DNA from: Bacteroidota bacterium
GTDB taxonomy: Bacteria; Bacteroidota; Ignavibacteria; UBA10030
Reading direction: 5' to 3'
Assembly (NCBI GenBank): GCA_003453835.1
Contig: DMMN01000219.1
Coordinates: 2,866-10,482 of the forward strand
DNA length: 7,617 bases
This document shows positions 1-5,688 of the stretch, piece after piece (within the stretch, counting starts at the first letter, position 1; each line of letters begins with the position of its first letter). The position numbers were made by a program, and so were the translations under genes. The notes under the pieces were generated by a model, which ran no database searches, was not told the DNA's origin, and worked only from the letters and a program-made list of their open reading frames with translations.

Positions 1-978
1 GCGCGCCACGCGAGCGTCAACCGCCTGCGACTCGAAGCCGGTCCACACGTTGCGAACGACCTTTCCCTTCCTCCGCAGATCGGCAACGACTTTTTTCACC
101 TTGTTGATGGGAATCGCAAAGCCATAGCCGACGAACGTTTGGCTCACGCCGCCGGTGTAGATCAACGTATTGATGCCTATGACCTCTCCGAGGCTGTTCA
201 CGAGCGGGCCGCCGCTGTTGCCTCCATTAATGGCCGCATCGGTTTCGATCATGTCTCGATACACGGCGTTGTTTTGCCTGCCGAGGTTCATGCCCGTCGA
301 GCTGATGACACCGACGGTCACCGTGGGCTTGTCGTTGATTTCGAAAAGGCCAAACGGATTGCCGAGAGCGATGGCCCATTCTCCAATGATGATATCGTCA
401 GAATTGCCCAACGTCGCGAAGGGGAGATCTTTGCTTTCGACCTTCAAGAGAGCGAGATCGGAAAGAGGATCGGATCCGACCAATTCAGCCTGCAATCTTT
501 TCCCCCCAACCAGTGTCACCGTGATTTCTGAGGCATTACCCGCGACGTGGAAGTTTGTAACGATATAGCCGTCCGGAGAGATGATAACTCCGGAGCCCAA
601 GTTCTTCACCTGATAGCGCTGCGGACCGACGAATTGCCGCCAAAAAGGATCGTCCCCAAAGAAGCGCCGAAAGAATGGATCACCCTGGAAGAGTCCCTGT
701 TGCTCTCGAATCTCCGTTACGTTGATACCCACGGTTGCCGGGCTCACTTTGGCGATCGCCTGGGTGAGAGCATTTCTCCTCGATGATGCGATTTGACCAC
801 CTTCTTGCGGCGTCGCCCGCAGCTCCGCTGACGCCGGGAACGCTGCTTCATAACTTCTTTCCGTCTCGTTCCCCGACGGATGAGGAGTCGCCGACGTCGG
901 CCTGATCGAGTAGCCAATCCCCACTCCCGCAAGGAGGGGAAGCAAGAGAACGAGCAAGAGTCTATAAGACTGTTTCAT
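1..978 (-). CDS. degP: HtrA/DegP-family periplasmic serine endoprotease, 3' end cut by window edge
   Basis: This is a trypsin-like serine protease of the HtrA/DegP/DegQ family, which degrades or refolds damaged proteins in the cell envelope. The 326 codons in the window run without interruption from ATG at 978 to base 1. Residues 1-24 are a basic start (MKQSYR) followed by a Leu/Gly-rich hydrophobic stretch, a signal peptide or membrane anchor. A low-complexity linker follows to about residue 65. The protease domain starts near residue 70 and holds the full catalytic triad: His144 in TNFHV, Asp174 in SDLALL and Ser255 in GGNSGGP. The LA loop carries DPFFRRFFGDDPF, typical of the family. The sequence leaves the window just after the protease domain, where a PDZ domain would begin. 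The start lies 41 bp after the plsY-like gene on the same strand, so co-transcription is likely. No Shine-Dalgarno sequence is visible. Family assignment is firm; DegP versus DegQ/DegS cannot be decided without the C-terminal PDZ region. Confidence 0.95.
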   Translation of the reverse strand, partial: MKQSYRLLLVLLLPLLAGVGIGYSIRPTSATPHPSGNETERSYEAAFPASAELRATPQEGGQIASSRRNALTQAIAKVSPATVGINVTEIREQQGLFQGDPFFRRFFGDDPFWRQFVGPQRYQVKNLGSGVIISPDGYIVTNFHVAGNASEITVTLVGGKRLQAELVGSDPLSDLALLKVESKDLPFATLGNSDDIIIGEWAIALGNPFGLFEINDKPTVTVGVISSTGMNLGRQNNAVYRDMIETDAAINGGNSGGPLVNSLGEVIGINTLIYTGGVSQTFVGYGFAIPINKVKKVVADLRRKGKVVRNVWTGFESQAVDARVAR

Positions 979-1019
979 AGCTTGACCAGAAGAGTTTTAT
1001 GAGAATTCGACGAAGGACG

Positions 1020-1646
1020 TCACCCCTGTCCGGCAGGGACATTCCTCCACAGATCGCGAACCACATCATGGTGACTCAGCAGGAGGATTGAGCTGGTCAA
1101 TGATGAAAAGATGAGGAACTGCGAAAGATCCGGGTCCGCCAGGTTCACGCCTCTCACCACGCCCCAAGGCAAAACGCCCAGAAGAGTGGGCGTAAAAAGA
1201 ATTGCCACGATATTGGACGTGAGGATGTCCCGCTTCGCGATCCTCGCAACCACCCAGAGTGTGCACCAGACGATCGTGTAGCTGAAACCTAGAATGAACA
1301 TGCCGCCGGCCGTCGTTGAAAGACCTCTCCCTCCTTTGAACTTCAGCCACACCGGATAGTTGTGCCCGAAGATGGCGCCGTACAGACAAACTGCCTGCAG
1401 CCAAAACTCCCGACCTCCGAACACTGCGAGCGCGAGCACTGCGGCGAGTCCCTTTACACCATCGAGAATGCCGACGACGATTCCCGTGGCCTTTGAACCC
1501 GTCACGAAAAACGCGTTGAATCCCCCAACATTTCCACTCCCCGCCTCACGAATGTCGAGATTGTTCTTCGTGCGCACGATGAGGTAGCCGATGGGGATGG
1601 ATCCGACGAGATACCCGCCGAGGAACACCAGAACGTATGTGACCAC
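1020..1646 (-). CDS. plsY: Divergent PlsY-family glycerol-3-phosphate acyltransferase-like membrane protein
   Basis: This 208-residue polytopic membrane protein belongs to the PlsY (acyl-phosphate:glycerol-3-phosphate acyltransferase) family. Visible signatures are GSIPIGYL (15-22), DIREAGSGNVGGFNAF (31-46) and GHNYPVWLKFKGGRG (94-108), between about five hydrophobic segments. It is a second copy beside the more canonical plsY at 3001-3681, and it departs from it at conserved positions. The usual TNVxR after GSGNxGG reads FNAFF, so Thr and Arg become Phe. The SLGSI loop reads LTSNI (142-146). The C-terminal HRQNIKRLL-G-E motif is reduced to HHDVVRDLW. The lysine of FKGG (Lys104) and a C-terminal His (192) remain. 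It may therefore be a paralogue with another acceptor, a regulatory form, or weakly active; this is inference. The start is GTG at 1646: it places the first hydrophobic helix normally, no in-frame ATG lies between it and the TAG at 1710-1712, and there is no clear Shine-Dalgarno. A 258-bp gap separates it from gpsA, and htrA follows after 41 bp. Confidence 0.85.
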   Translation of the reverse strand: MVTYVLVFLGGYLVGSIPIGYLIVRTKNNLDIREAGSGNVGGFNAFFVTGSKATGIVVGILDGVKGLAAVLALAVFGGREFWLQAVCLYGAIFGHNYPVWLKFKGGRGLSTTAGGMFILGFSYTIVWCTLWVVARIAKRDILTSNIVAILFTPTLLGVLPWGVVRGVNLADPDLSQFLIFSSLTSSILLLSHHDVVRDLWRNVPAGQG

Positions 1647-1750
1647 GCCGATGCGGCTGATTCTATTGATGTGAATAAGTTTACGATGAGAAATTACTGA
1701 AAAGGGGTGCTAGAAGCAAGGTAGCGAAACGACTCTTCTTTTTCCGATTT

Positions 1751-1770
1751 TAGGTGGGAGATAGGTGGGA
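1751..1770. repeat. Tandem duplication of TAGGTGGGA, 11-bp period
   Basis: TAGGTGGGA occurs at 1751-1759 and again exactly at 1762-1770, separated by GA. The period is 11 bp, about one helical turn. It lies in the gpsA to plsY-like intergenic gap. It could be a protein-binding direct repeat or a slippage product; the sequence alone does not say which. Confidence 0.6.
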
Positions 1771-1803
1771 TTCCGGGATTCGCCAGAGCCAAATCTCTGC
1801 GCG

Positions 1804-1822
1804 ATTCAGAGAAATTCAGAGG
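1804..1822. repeat. Near-perfect tandem repeat of ATTCAGAGA/G, 10-bp period
   Basis: ATTCAGAGA at 1804-1812 is followed by ATTCAGAGG at 1814-1822, one base apart, differing only at the last position. The first copy can also pair with TCTCTG at 1794-1799 (CAGAGA at 1807-1812, 7-nt loop). It lies 34 bp from the TAGGTGGGA duplication in the same gap. Confidence 0.55.
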
Positions 1823-1904
1823 AATAAGACGGGTGAAGATCCGTGCGGATTTGTGGTAATACCCATGGTGCTTGGTGGCTGCGAGAGGAGAGCATGGTGT
1901 GCCG

Positions 1905-2912
1905 TCAGTGCGCCCCCGTCTCGCCCTTCGCACCGCGCGTCATGAGATCGCGCGTCGCCTGCTGCGGATCTTTTCCTTCGAAAAGGACCTTATAGACTTC
2001 GGTGATGATGGGGAGTTCGATGCTGAACTTCTTTTCGATTTCGAGAGCCGAGCGGGCCGTGGCGGCACCTTCTGCGACCATCACCATTTCTCGTAAGACA
2101 TCCTCCAGCTTTCGTCCTTTGCCGACTTGTTCGCCGACATACCGGTTGCGGCTGTGCCGGCTCATGCACGTCACAATGAGATCTCCGACTCCCGAGAGTC
2201 CGGCAAACGTTCGTGGCTGCGCGCCCAGCTTCACTCCGAGGTTTGTAATCTCATAGATTCCGCGCGTCATGATGGCGGCCTTCGTGTTGTCACCGAATCC
2301 GGCTCCATCACTGATGCCGGCGGCAACCGCAATCACGTTTTTCAGCGCGCCGCCAAGCTCCACGCCCCGAATATCCTCATTTACATAGACGCGAAAATAG
2401 GGAGTTAAGAACGCCTCCTGCACGATCTTGGCGGTCTTCATCTTGTAGGAAGAGGCAACGACGGCTGTGGGGATTTGCTTCGACACCTCCTCCGCGTGGC
2501 TTGGGCCGGAGAGGATTGCCAGGTTTTCTTTCTTTTCGTGTTGGAAGACATCCAGCATGACCTCGGACATCGTCATCAGCGAGTCGTTCTCGATTCCTTT
2601 GGCGACGTTGCAGATGATGGTTCGTTCCAGATCGAGGTGGGCGATTCTCGTGATAACAGATCGGAGAAACTGCGATGGGACAGCCGCGACGATCATAGTG
2701 CGTCCCGTCGAGGCGATCTCGATGTCGGTCACGATCTTAAGGCCGGGTGGAAGGAAGATACCGGGGAGGAATGCAGGGTTCTCTCTCTTTTCCTTCATCA
2801 ACGCCGCCTGCTCGGCTTTGTACGTCCAGAGGTTTACGTCGTGTCCGTTGCCCAGCAGAACCAATCCCAGCGTTGTTCCCCAGCTTCCAGCGCCAAGAAC
2901 GGTGACTTTCAT
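1905..2912 (-). CDS. gpsA: NAD(P)-dependent glycerol-3-phosphate dehydrogenase
   Basis: GpsA reduces dihydroxyacetone phosphate to sn-glycerol 3-phosphate in the cytoplasm, supplying the backbone for phospholipids. The 335-residue length is normal for the family. The N-terminal Rossmann fold carries the dinucleotide-binding motif GAGSWGTTLG (7-16). NVAKGIE (102-108) and SGPSHAEEV (135-143) follow. The C-terminal helical domain has the active-site lysine in GGALKNVIAVAAGI (Lys191), then GLSGVGDLIVTC (238-249) and SRHSRNRYVG (251-260), the usual substrate and cofactor contacts. The ATG at 2912 puts the Rossmann motif at the expected place, but no Shine-Dalgarno is seen before it. The gene lies 88 bp downstream of plsY, which uses its product, so the two form a metabolic pair. 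A strong hairpin lies in the gap just before the start (2945-2973). Confidence 0.98.
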   Translation of the reverse strand: MKVTVLGAGSWGTTLGLVLLGNGHDVNLWTYKAEQAALMKEKRENPAFLPGIFLPPGLKIVTDIEIASTGRTMIVAAVPSQFLRSVITRIAHLDLERTIICNVAKGIENDSLMTMSEVMLDVFQHEKKENLAILSGPSHAEEVSKQIPTAVVASSYKMKTAKIVQEAFLTPYFRVYVNEDIRGVELGGALKNVIAVAAGISDGAGFGDNTKAAIMTRGIYEITNLGVKLGAQPRTFAGLSGVGDLIVTCMSRHSRNRYVGEQVGKGRKLEDVLREMVMVAEGAATARSALEIEKKFSIELPIITEVYKVLFEGKDPQQATRDLMTRGAKGETGAH

Positions 2913-2944
2913 GGAGATATGAACGGTGTTGGTGGAAGAGGACG

Positions 2945-2973
2945 CTTACCCGCCGAGCCGTGCCGGCGGTAAG
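2945..2973 (-). promoter_or_regulatory. GC-rich stem-loop between plsY and gpsA
   Basis: Bases 2945-2955 (CTTACCCGCCG) pair with 2964-2973 (CGGCGGTAAG), giving ten base pairs with one bulged C and an 8-nt loop. On the transcribed strand it ends 32 nt before the gpsA ATG. No run of U follows, so it is not a standard intrinsic terminator. It may be a processing or stability hairpin in the plsY-gpsA mRNA, a leader structure influencing gpsA translation, or one copy of a dispersed palindromic repeat. The pairing is seen directly; the role is inference. Confidence 0.55.
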
Positions 2974-3000
2974 GTGAAGGGGCGAATGACCGGAATATCT

Positions 3001-3681
3001 TCAGGTCTCGGAGACTTCTTCCCGGGAAAAGAGCCTGATGCGGTTTTCAGTCCCTTCCAGCAACCTCTTGATATTTTGCCTATGAGAGTAGACGAGAAGG
3101 ATGGCCACGGAAAGGCTGAAGGCGATCAACGTTTTATAACTGTGGATCTCATCGCCAAAGATGTTGTGGCGGACGAAGAGCGAGAGCGGAAAGGCAACTG
3201 CGCCGGAAATGGAGCCGAGCGAAACATACTTCCACGCGATGAAGACGATAAAAAACACTCCCACCGAAATGGCGAACTCCGTCGGGGTGATGCCGATGAG
3301 CATGCCGGCGCCTGTGGCGATGCCTTTGCCGCCTTTGAAACCGGCAAATACGGTCCAGATATGCCCAACGATTGCGGCACCACCACAGATCATCTGAATA
3401 ATCGTGAAGTCATCAAAAGGCGTTCGGTTATAGAATGGAAGCGTCGGATCCCAAAACAAGCGCGCGATGATCGTCGTCGCCAGGACTCCCTTACCGATGT
3501 CAACGATTGAAACGAGCAAACCGGACTTCCATCCAAGAACGCGGAAGACATTCGTTCCGCCCGCATTGCCGCTCCCCTTCGTCCGAATGTCGAAGCCATG
3601 GAGCCACTTCGAAAAAATAATACTCGTGGGAATGGAGCCTGCGATGTAGCTCAACAAGATCACGATTGCCAAATTGAACAT
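3001..3681 (-). CDS. plsY: Acyl-phosphate:glycerol-3-phosphate acyltransferase PlsY
   Basis: PlsY transfers the acyl group from acyl-phosphate to glycerol 3-phosphate in the inner membrane, making lysophosphatidic acid, the first committed step of phospholipid synthesis in most bacteria. The protein has 226 residues, slightly longer than the usual roughly 200, with about five hydrophobic segments. The conserved motifs are all present: GSIPTS (15-20), DIRTKGSGNAGGTNVFR (31-47), GHIWTVFAGFKGGKGIATG (106-124), YVSLGSISG (152-160) and the C-terminal HRQNIKRLLEGTENRI (200-215). This full set marks it as the functional copy, unlike the relative at 1020-1646. The ATG at 3681 is preceded by AAAGGA nine bases upstream, the best ribosome binding site in the window. 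The product of the following gpsA is its substrate. Confidence 0.96.
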   Translation of the reverse strand: MFNLAIVILLSYIAGSIPTSIIFSKWLHGFDIRTKGSGNAGGTNVFRVLGWKSGLLVSIVDIGKGVLATTIIARLFWDPTLPFYNRTPFDDFTIIQMICGGAAIVGHIWTVFAGFKGGKGIATGAGMLIGITPTEFAISVGVFFIVFIAWKYVSLGSISGAVAFPLSLFVRHNIFGDEIHSYKTLIAFSLSVAILLVYSHRQNIKRLLEGTENRIRLFSREEVSET

Positions 3682-3690
3682 CGGTCACGT

Positions 3691-3696
3691 TCCTTT
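3691..3696 (-). promoter_or_regulatory. Ribosome binding site of plsY (AAAGGA)
   Basis: On the minus strand AAAGGA lies nine bases before the plsY ATG at 3681. It supports that start and contrasts with gpsA, ispD, the plsY-like gene and htrA, where no such match is seen. Confidence 0.65.
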
Positions 3697-3725
3697 CGTG
3701 CTATCCTTGATTCAAAAAGTGCTCA

Positions 3726-3754
3726 ATATTAGGAAGTTGACGGACAACATGCAA
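3726..3754 (-). promoter_or_regulatory. Possible sigma-70-type promoter for plsY-gpsA
   Basis: Reading the minus strand, TTGCAT (3754-3749), a 17-nt spacer and TAATAT (3731-3726) form a candidate -35/-10 pair in the ispD-plsY gap, with an inferred leader of roughly 40 nt before plsY. The matches to consensus are only partial (3/6 and 4/6). The box TAATATTG also resembles the Bacteroidota -7 element TAnnTTTG. It is offered as a candidate only. Confidence 0.3.
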
Positions 3755-3755
3755 C

Positions 3756-3776
3756 AGGTTTTCTTCGACAAAACCT
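3756..3776 (-). promoter_or_regulatory. 7-bp stem-loop just after ispD
   Basis: AGGTTTT (3756-3762) and AAAACCT (3770-3776) are perfect inverted repeats around a 7-nt loop, starting 11 nt past the ispD stop codon on the transcribed strand. The stem is AT-rich and no U-run follows, so termination would be weak. It sits immediately upstream of the candidate plsY promoter and could instead be an operator or an mRNA 3'-end stabiliser. Confidence 0.4.
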
Positions 3777-3787
3777 TCGATTTCCTC

Positions 3788-4507
3788 TTAGGCGAGGCCT
3801 GTGTGTTTCCAGCGATCCAGGATGAGCCGACCCAACTCCAGATCCTCTTGCGTCGTAATCTTGATGTTATCGTACGATCCTTCGACGATCTTCGCCCTCA
3901 CACCAAGCCGTTCCACGAGAGCTGCCTCGTCAGTCGAATAGAATCTCTCCTTCTTGGCCTTCTCAAACGCCCTCAACAACAATCCGGAAGTGAACGCCTG
4001 AGGAGTCTGGATCATCCACAATGCGTTGCGGTCGACTGTTTCGTCGAAGAACCCACCGCCGGTCGAGCGACGGATCGTATCTTTCGGCTGGACTGCCAGC
4101 ACCGCCGCGGTGTGCTCCTTGCACGCCCTGATGAGTGTTGATATCCGCTTCGCTTCAACAAAGGGACGGACTCCATCATGGACAAGCACAATATCGGTTG
4201 CCTTGAGCATCAGTTTCTTGAGAACGTTGTAAACCGAATCCTGGCGCTTCTCTCCGCCCACGGTTACTTTGCCGACTTTGTGGAGACGATAGCGCGAGAC
4301 GAGCGCCTCCATTTCGACGATCGACTGTTCCGGTACCGCTACCGCAATCTCGTCGACGTCCGAACAGTGCTCGAAGCGCTGCAGCGTGTGAACGATGATC
4401 GGCTTCTCCCTCAAGGTGAGGAATTGCTTTCGCACCTCGCCTCCCAACCTCGTGCCGGCACCGGCAGCGGGGACGACGACATAGACTTTGGGTCGGGTTC
4501 GTGGCAT
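3788..4507 (-). CDS. ispD: 2-C-methyl-D-erythritol 4-phosphate cytidylyltransferase
   Basis: IspD joins CTP and 2-C-methyl-D-erythritol 4-phosphate to give CDP-methylerythritol, the third step of the MEP route to isoprenoids, in the cytoplasm. The 239 residues match the single-domain family (E. coli about 236), so this is not an IspDF fusion. The nucleotide-binding signature PAAGAGTRLGGEVRKQFL (13-30) includes Arg20 and Lys27, which align with the catalytic Arg20 and Lys27 of the E. coli enzyme. GGEKRQDSV (84-92), VHDGVRPF (109-116), DRNALWMIQTPQAF (159-172) with Arg160, and DNIKITTQEDL (213-223) with Lys215 complete the active site. ATG 4507 is the natural start; no Shine-Dalgarno is visible. 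It lies between queA and plsY on the same strand with gaps of 101 and 106 bp. The reading frame continues open for 28 codons past the TAA. Confidence 0.97.
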   Translation of the reverse strand: MPRTRPKVYVVVPAAGAGTRLGGEVRKQFLTLREKPIIVHTLQRFEHCSDVDEIAVAVPEQSIVEMEALVSRYRLHKVGKVTVGGEKRQDSVYNVLKKLMLKATDIVLVHDGVRPFVEAKRISTLIRACKEHTAAVLAVQPKDTIRRSTGGGFFDETVDRNALWMIQTPQAFTSGLLLRAFEKAKKERFYSTDEAALVERLGVRAKIVEGSYDNIKITTQEDLELGRLILDRWKHTGLA

Positions 4508-4608
4508 GAGTCGGGAAAAAAACTATCCGGGAACTTGATCGAATGAAGCTGAACAAAACGCGCGGATACTTCTGCAGGAGGGGCATCGCCTGCCGGTTGG
4601 CGTATCAC

Positions 4609-5646
4609 CTAGAGAAGCATCATCGCGTCGCCGTAGCTGTAGAATCTGTAAGAGTCTTTGATGGCTTTCTTGTACGCCCGCATGAGGAAATCGTGTCCGG
4701 CAAAGGCGCTCGAAAGCATCAGCAGCGTCGATTCAGGAAGATGGAAATTGGTGATAAGCCGGTCGGTAATCTTGAAGTCAAACGGCGGAAAAATGAACTT
4801 GTCTGTCCACCCCCTCGACGGCTTCAAGTGACCATCCGAGGTCACGCTTGACTCCAGCGCGCGGCAGGTGCTCGTCCCCACAACGAAGACATTGTGCTTC
4901 GAATCGATCGCCTTGTTGATGATATGAACCGCTTCCGGGACGATTTCAAAGTACTCGGAGTCCATCTTATGCTTTGTCAGGTCTTCGACCTCCACCGGAC
5001 GGAACGTCCCTAATCCGACATGCAGCAGCACGGGGACGATCTTGACTCCTTTTGACTCGACCTTCTTAAGGAGCTGTTTGGTAAAATGGAGACCGGCAGT
5101 GGGTGCCGCAACCGCCCCCAGCACGCGGGCATAGACGGTTTGATACGTTTCCTTGTCCTTCTCGGTCGCATCGCGCTTGATATAGTACGGCAGCGGCGTC
5201 ATCCCGATCCGTTCGATGATCTTGAAGAAGTCTCCTTTGTGGTTAAAGCGGACGGTTCTCCCGCGGGATGTCGTGTTGTCGATCACCTCACACCAGAGCT
5301 TGCCATTGTCGAAGAAGATCTTGTTGCCGATCCGAACCTTCCGCGCCGGGTCGACGATGACATCCCAGATGTTCTCCTCGGCATTCAGTTCACGAAGGAG
5401 GAACACCTCGATCTTGGCGTTCGTCTTCTCCTTCTTGCCGAACAGACGGGCTTGAAAGACCCTCGTTTCGTTCACGACGAGACAGTCGCCCTTGCTCATG
5501 AAGTCCACAATCTCGAAGAATTTCCGCTCGTCGATCGATTCATCCGCACGGTTGAGAACCATGAGCCGCGAGTGGTCTCGCGGCTTCATGGGGTATTTTG
5601 CCACCAGGTTCCTCGGCAACGGGTACTTGAAATCAGAGAGCTTCAT
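4609..5646 (-). CDS. queA: S-adenosylmethionine:tRNA ribosyltransferase-isomerase
   Basis: QueA transfers and isomerises the ribosyl part of S-adenosylmethionine onto preQ1 at tRNA position 34, giving epoxyqueuosine. The 345 residues fit the family (E. coli about 356). Motifs seen are the N-terminal DFKYPLPRNLVAKYPMKPRDHSRL (5-28), VNETRVFQARLFG (58-70), YARVLGAVAAPTAGLHFT (172-189), LLHVGLGTFRPV (207-218), VGTSTCRALES (256-266) and the C-terminal ITNFHLPESTLLMLSSAFAG (298-317). All are recognisable QueA landmarks and no truncation is apparent. The start at 5646 gives the standard MKLSDF opening. The gene follows ppdK by 42 bp. The AAGGAG in front of the start lies only two bases from the ATG, unusually close. 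Confidence 0.97.
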   Translation of the reverse strand: MKLSDFKYPLPRNLVAKYPMKPRDHSRLMVLNRADESIDERKFFEIVDFMSKGDCLVVNETRVFQARLFGKKEKTNAKIEVFLLRELNAEENIWDVIVDPARKVRIGNKIFFDNGKLWCEVIDNTTSRGRTVRFNHKGDFFKIIERIGMTPLPYYIKRDATEKDKETYQTVYARVLGAVAAPTAGLHFTKQLLKKVESKGVKIVPVLLHVGLGTFRPVEVEDLTKHKMDSEYFEIVPEAVHIINKAIDSKHNVFVVGTSTCRALESSVTSDGHLKPSRGWTDKFIFPPFDFKITDRLITNFHLPESTLLMLSSAFAGHDFLMRAYKKAIKDSYRFYSYGDAMMLL

Positions 5647-5648
5647 GG

Positions 5649-5654
5649 CTCCTT
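5649..5654 (-). promoter_or_regulatory. AAGGAG ribosome binding site unusually close to queA ATG
   Basis: On the minus strand AAGGAG is separated from the queA ATG by only two bases (CC), instead of the usual five to nine. A second purine patch, GAAAGGG, lies further upstream at 11 nt or so and may be the real site. The start codon itself is fixed by the conserved QueA N-terminus. Confidence 0.4.
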
Positions 5655-5673
5655 CACCCTTTCATCAAAGAAT

Positions 5674-5679
5674 ATAATA
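5674..5679 (-). promoter_or_regulatory. Possible -10 box (TATTAT) in the ppdK-queA gap
   Basis: On the minus strand TATTAT, a five-of-six match to TATAAT, sits about 27 bases before the queA ATG in a locally AT-rich stretch. No good -35 is seen 16-18 bases upstream, which would lie inside the last codons of ppdK. It is a weak candidate; queA may simply be read through from ppdK. Confidence 0.22.
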
Positions 5680-5688
5680 CGAGTCCCA

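Larger units (their letters stand above)
1647..1904. other. 258-bp intergenic region between gpsA and the second plsY-like gene
   Basis: This is the longest non-coding stretch in the window. I see no convincing gene, tRNA or U-tailed terminator in it. It holds two short tandem duplications (1751-1770 and 1804-1822) and a 5-bp inverted repeat with a 2-nt loop at 1839-1850. Being upstream of a GTG-start gene, it is the most likely place for a promoter serving the plsY-like/htrA pair, but no strong -35/-10 pair stands out. The best minus-strand candidates (TTGCTT, 17 nt, TAATTT; or a lone TAAAAT) match consensus poorly. An open frame on the minus strand (1694-1933) overlaps the end of gpsA and looks like chance. 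Confidence 0.6.

Noticed and set aside
744..932. A small Arg-rich minus-strand frame overlapping the start of htrA
   Set aside because: It lies wholly inside the htrA coding region in another frame; the htrA reading has a signal sequence and a continuous protease domain, so this is a shadow.
1839..1850. ATCCG-TG-CGGAT inverted repeat as a gpsA terminator
   Set aside because: The stem is five base pairs with a two-base loop, too tight for a stable hairpin, and no U-tract follows on the transcribed strand.
1694..1933. A 79-codon minus-strand frame covering most of the gpsA to plsY-like gap
   Set aside because: It overlaps the last 29 bases of gpsA, has no ribosome binding site and no recognisable domain, and its composition is not protein-like.
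4411..4608. A 65-codon minus-strand frame with GTG start directly after the queA stop
   Set aside because: It is simply the queA frame continuing past its TAG, it overlaps ispD by about 97 bases in another frame, and it is Pro/Ser-rich without motif.
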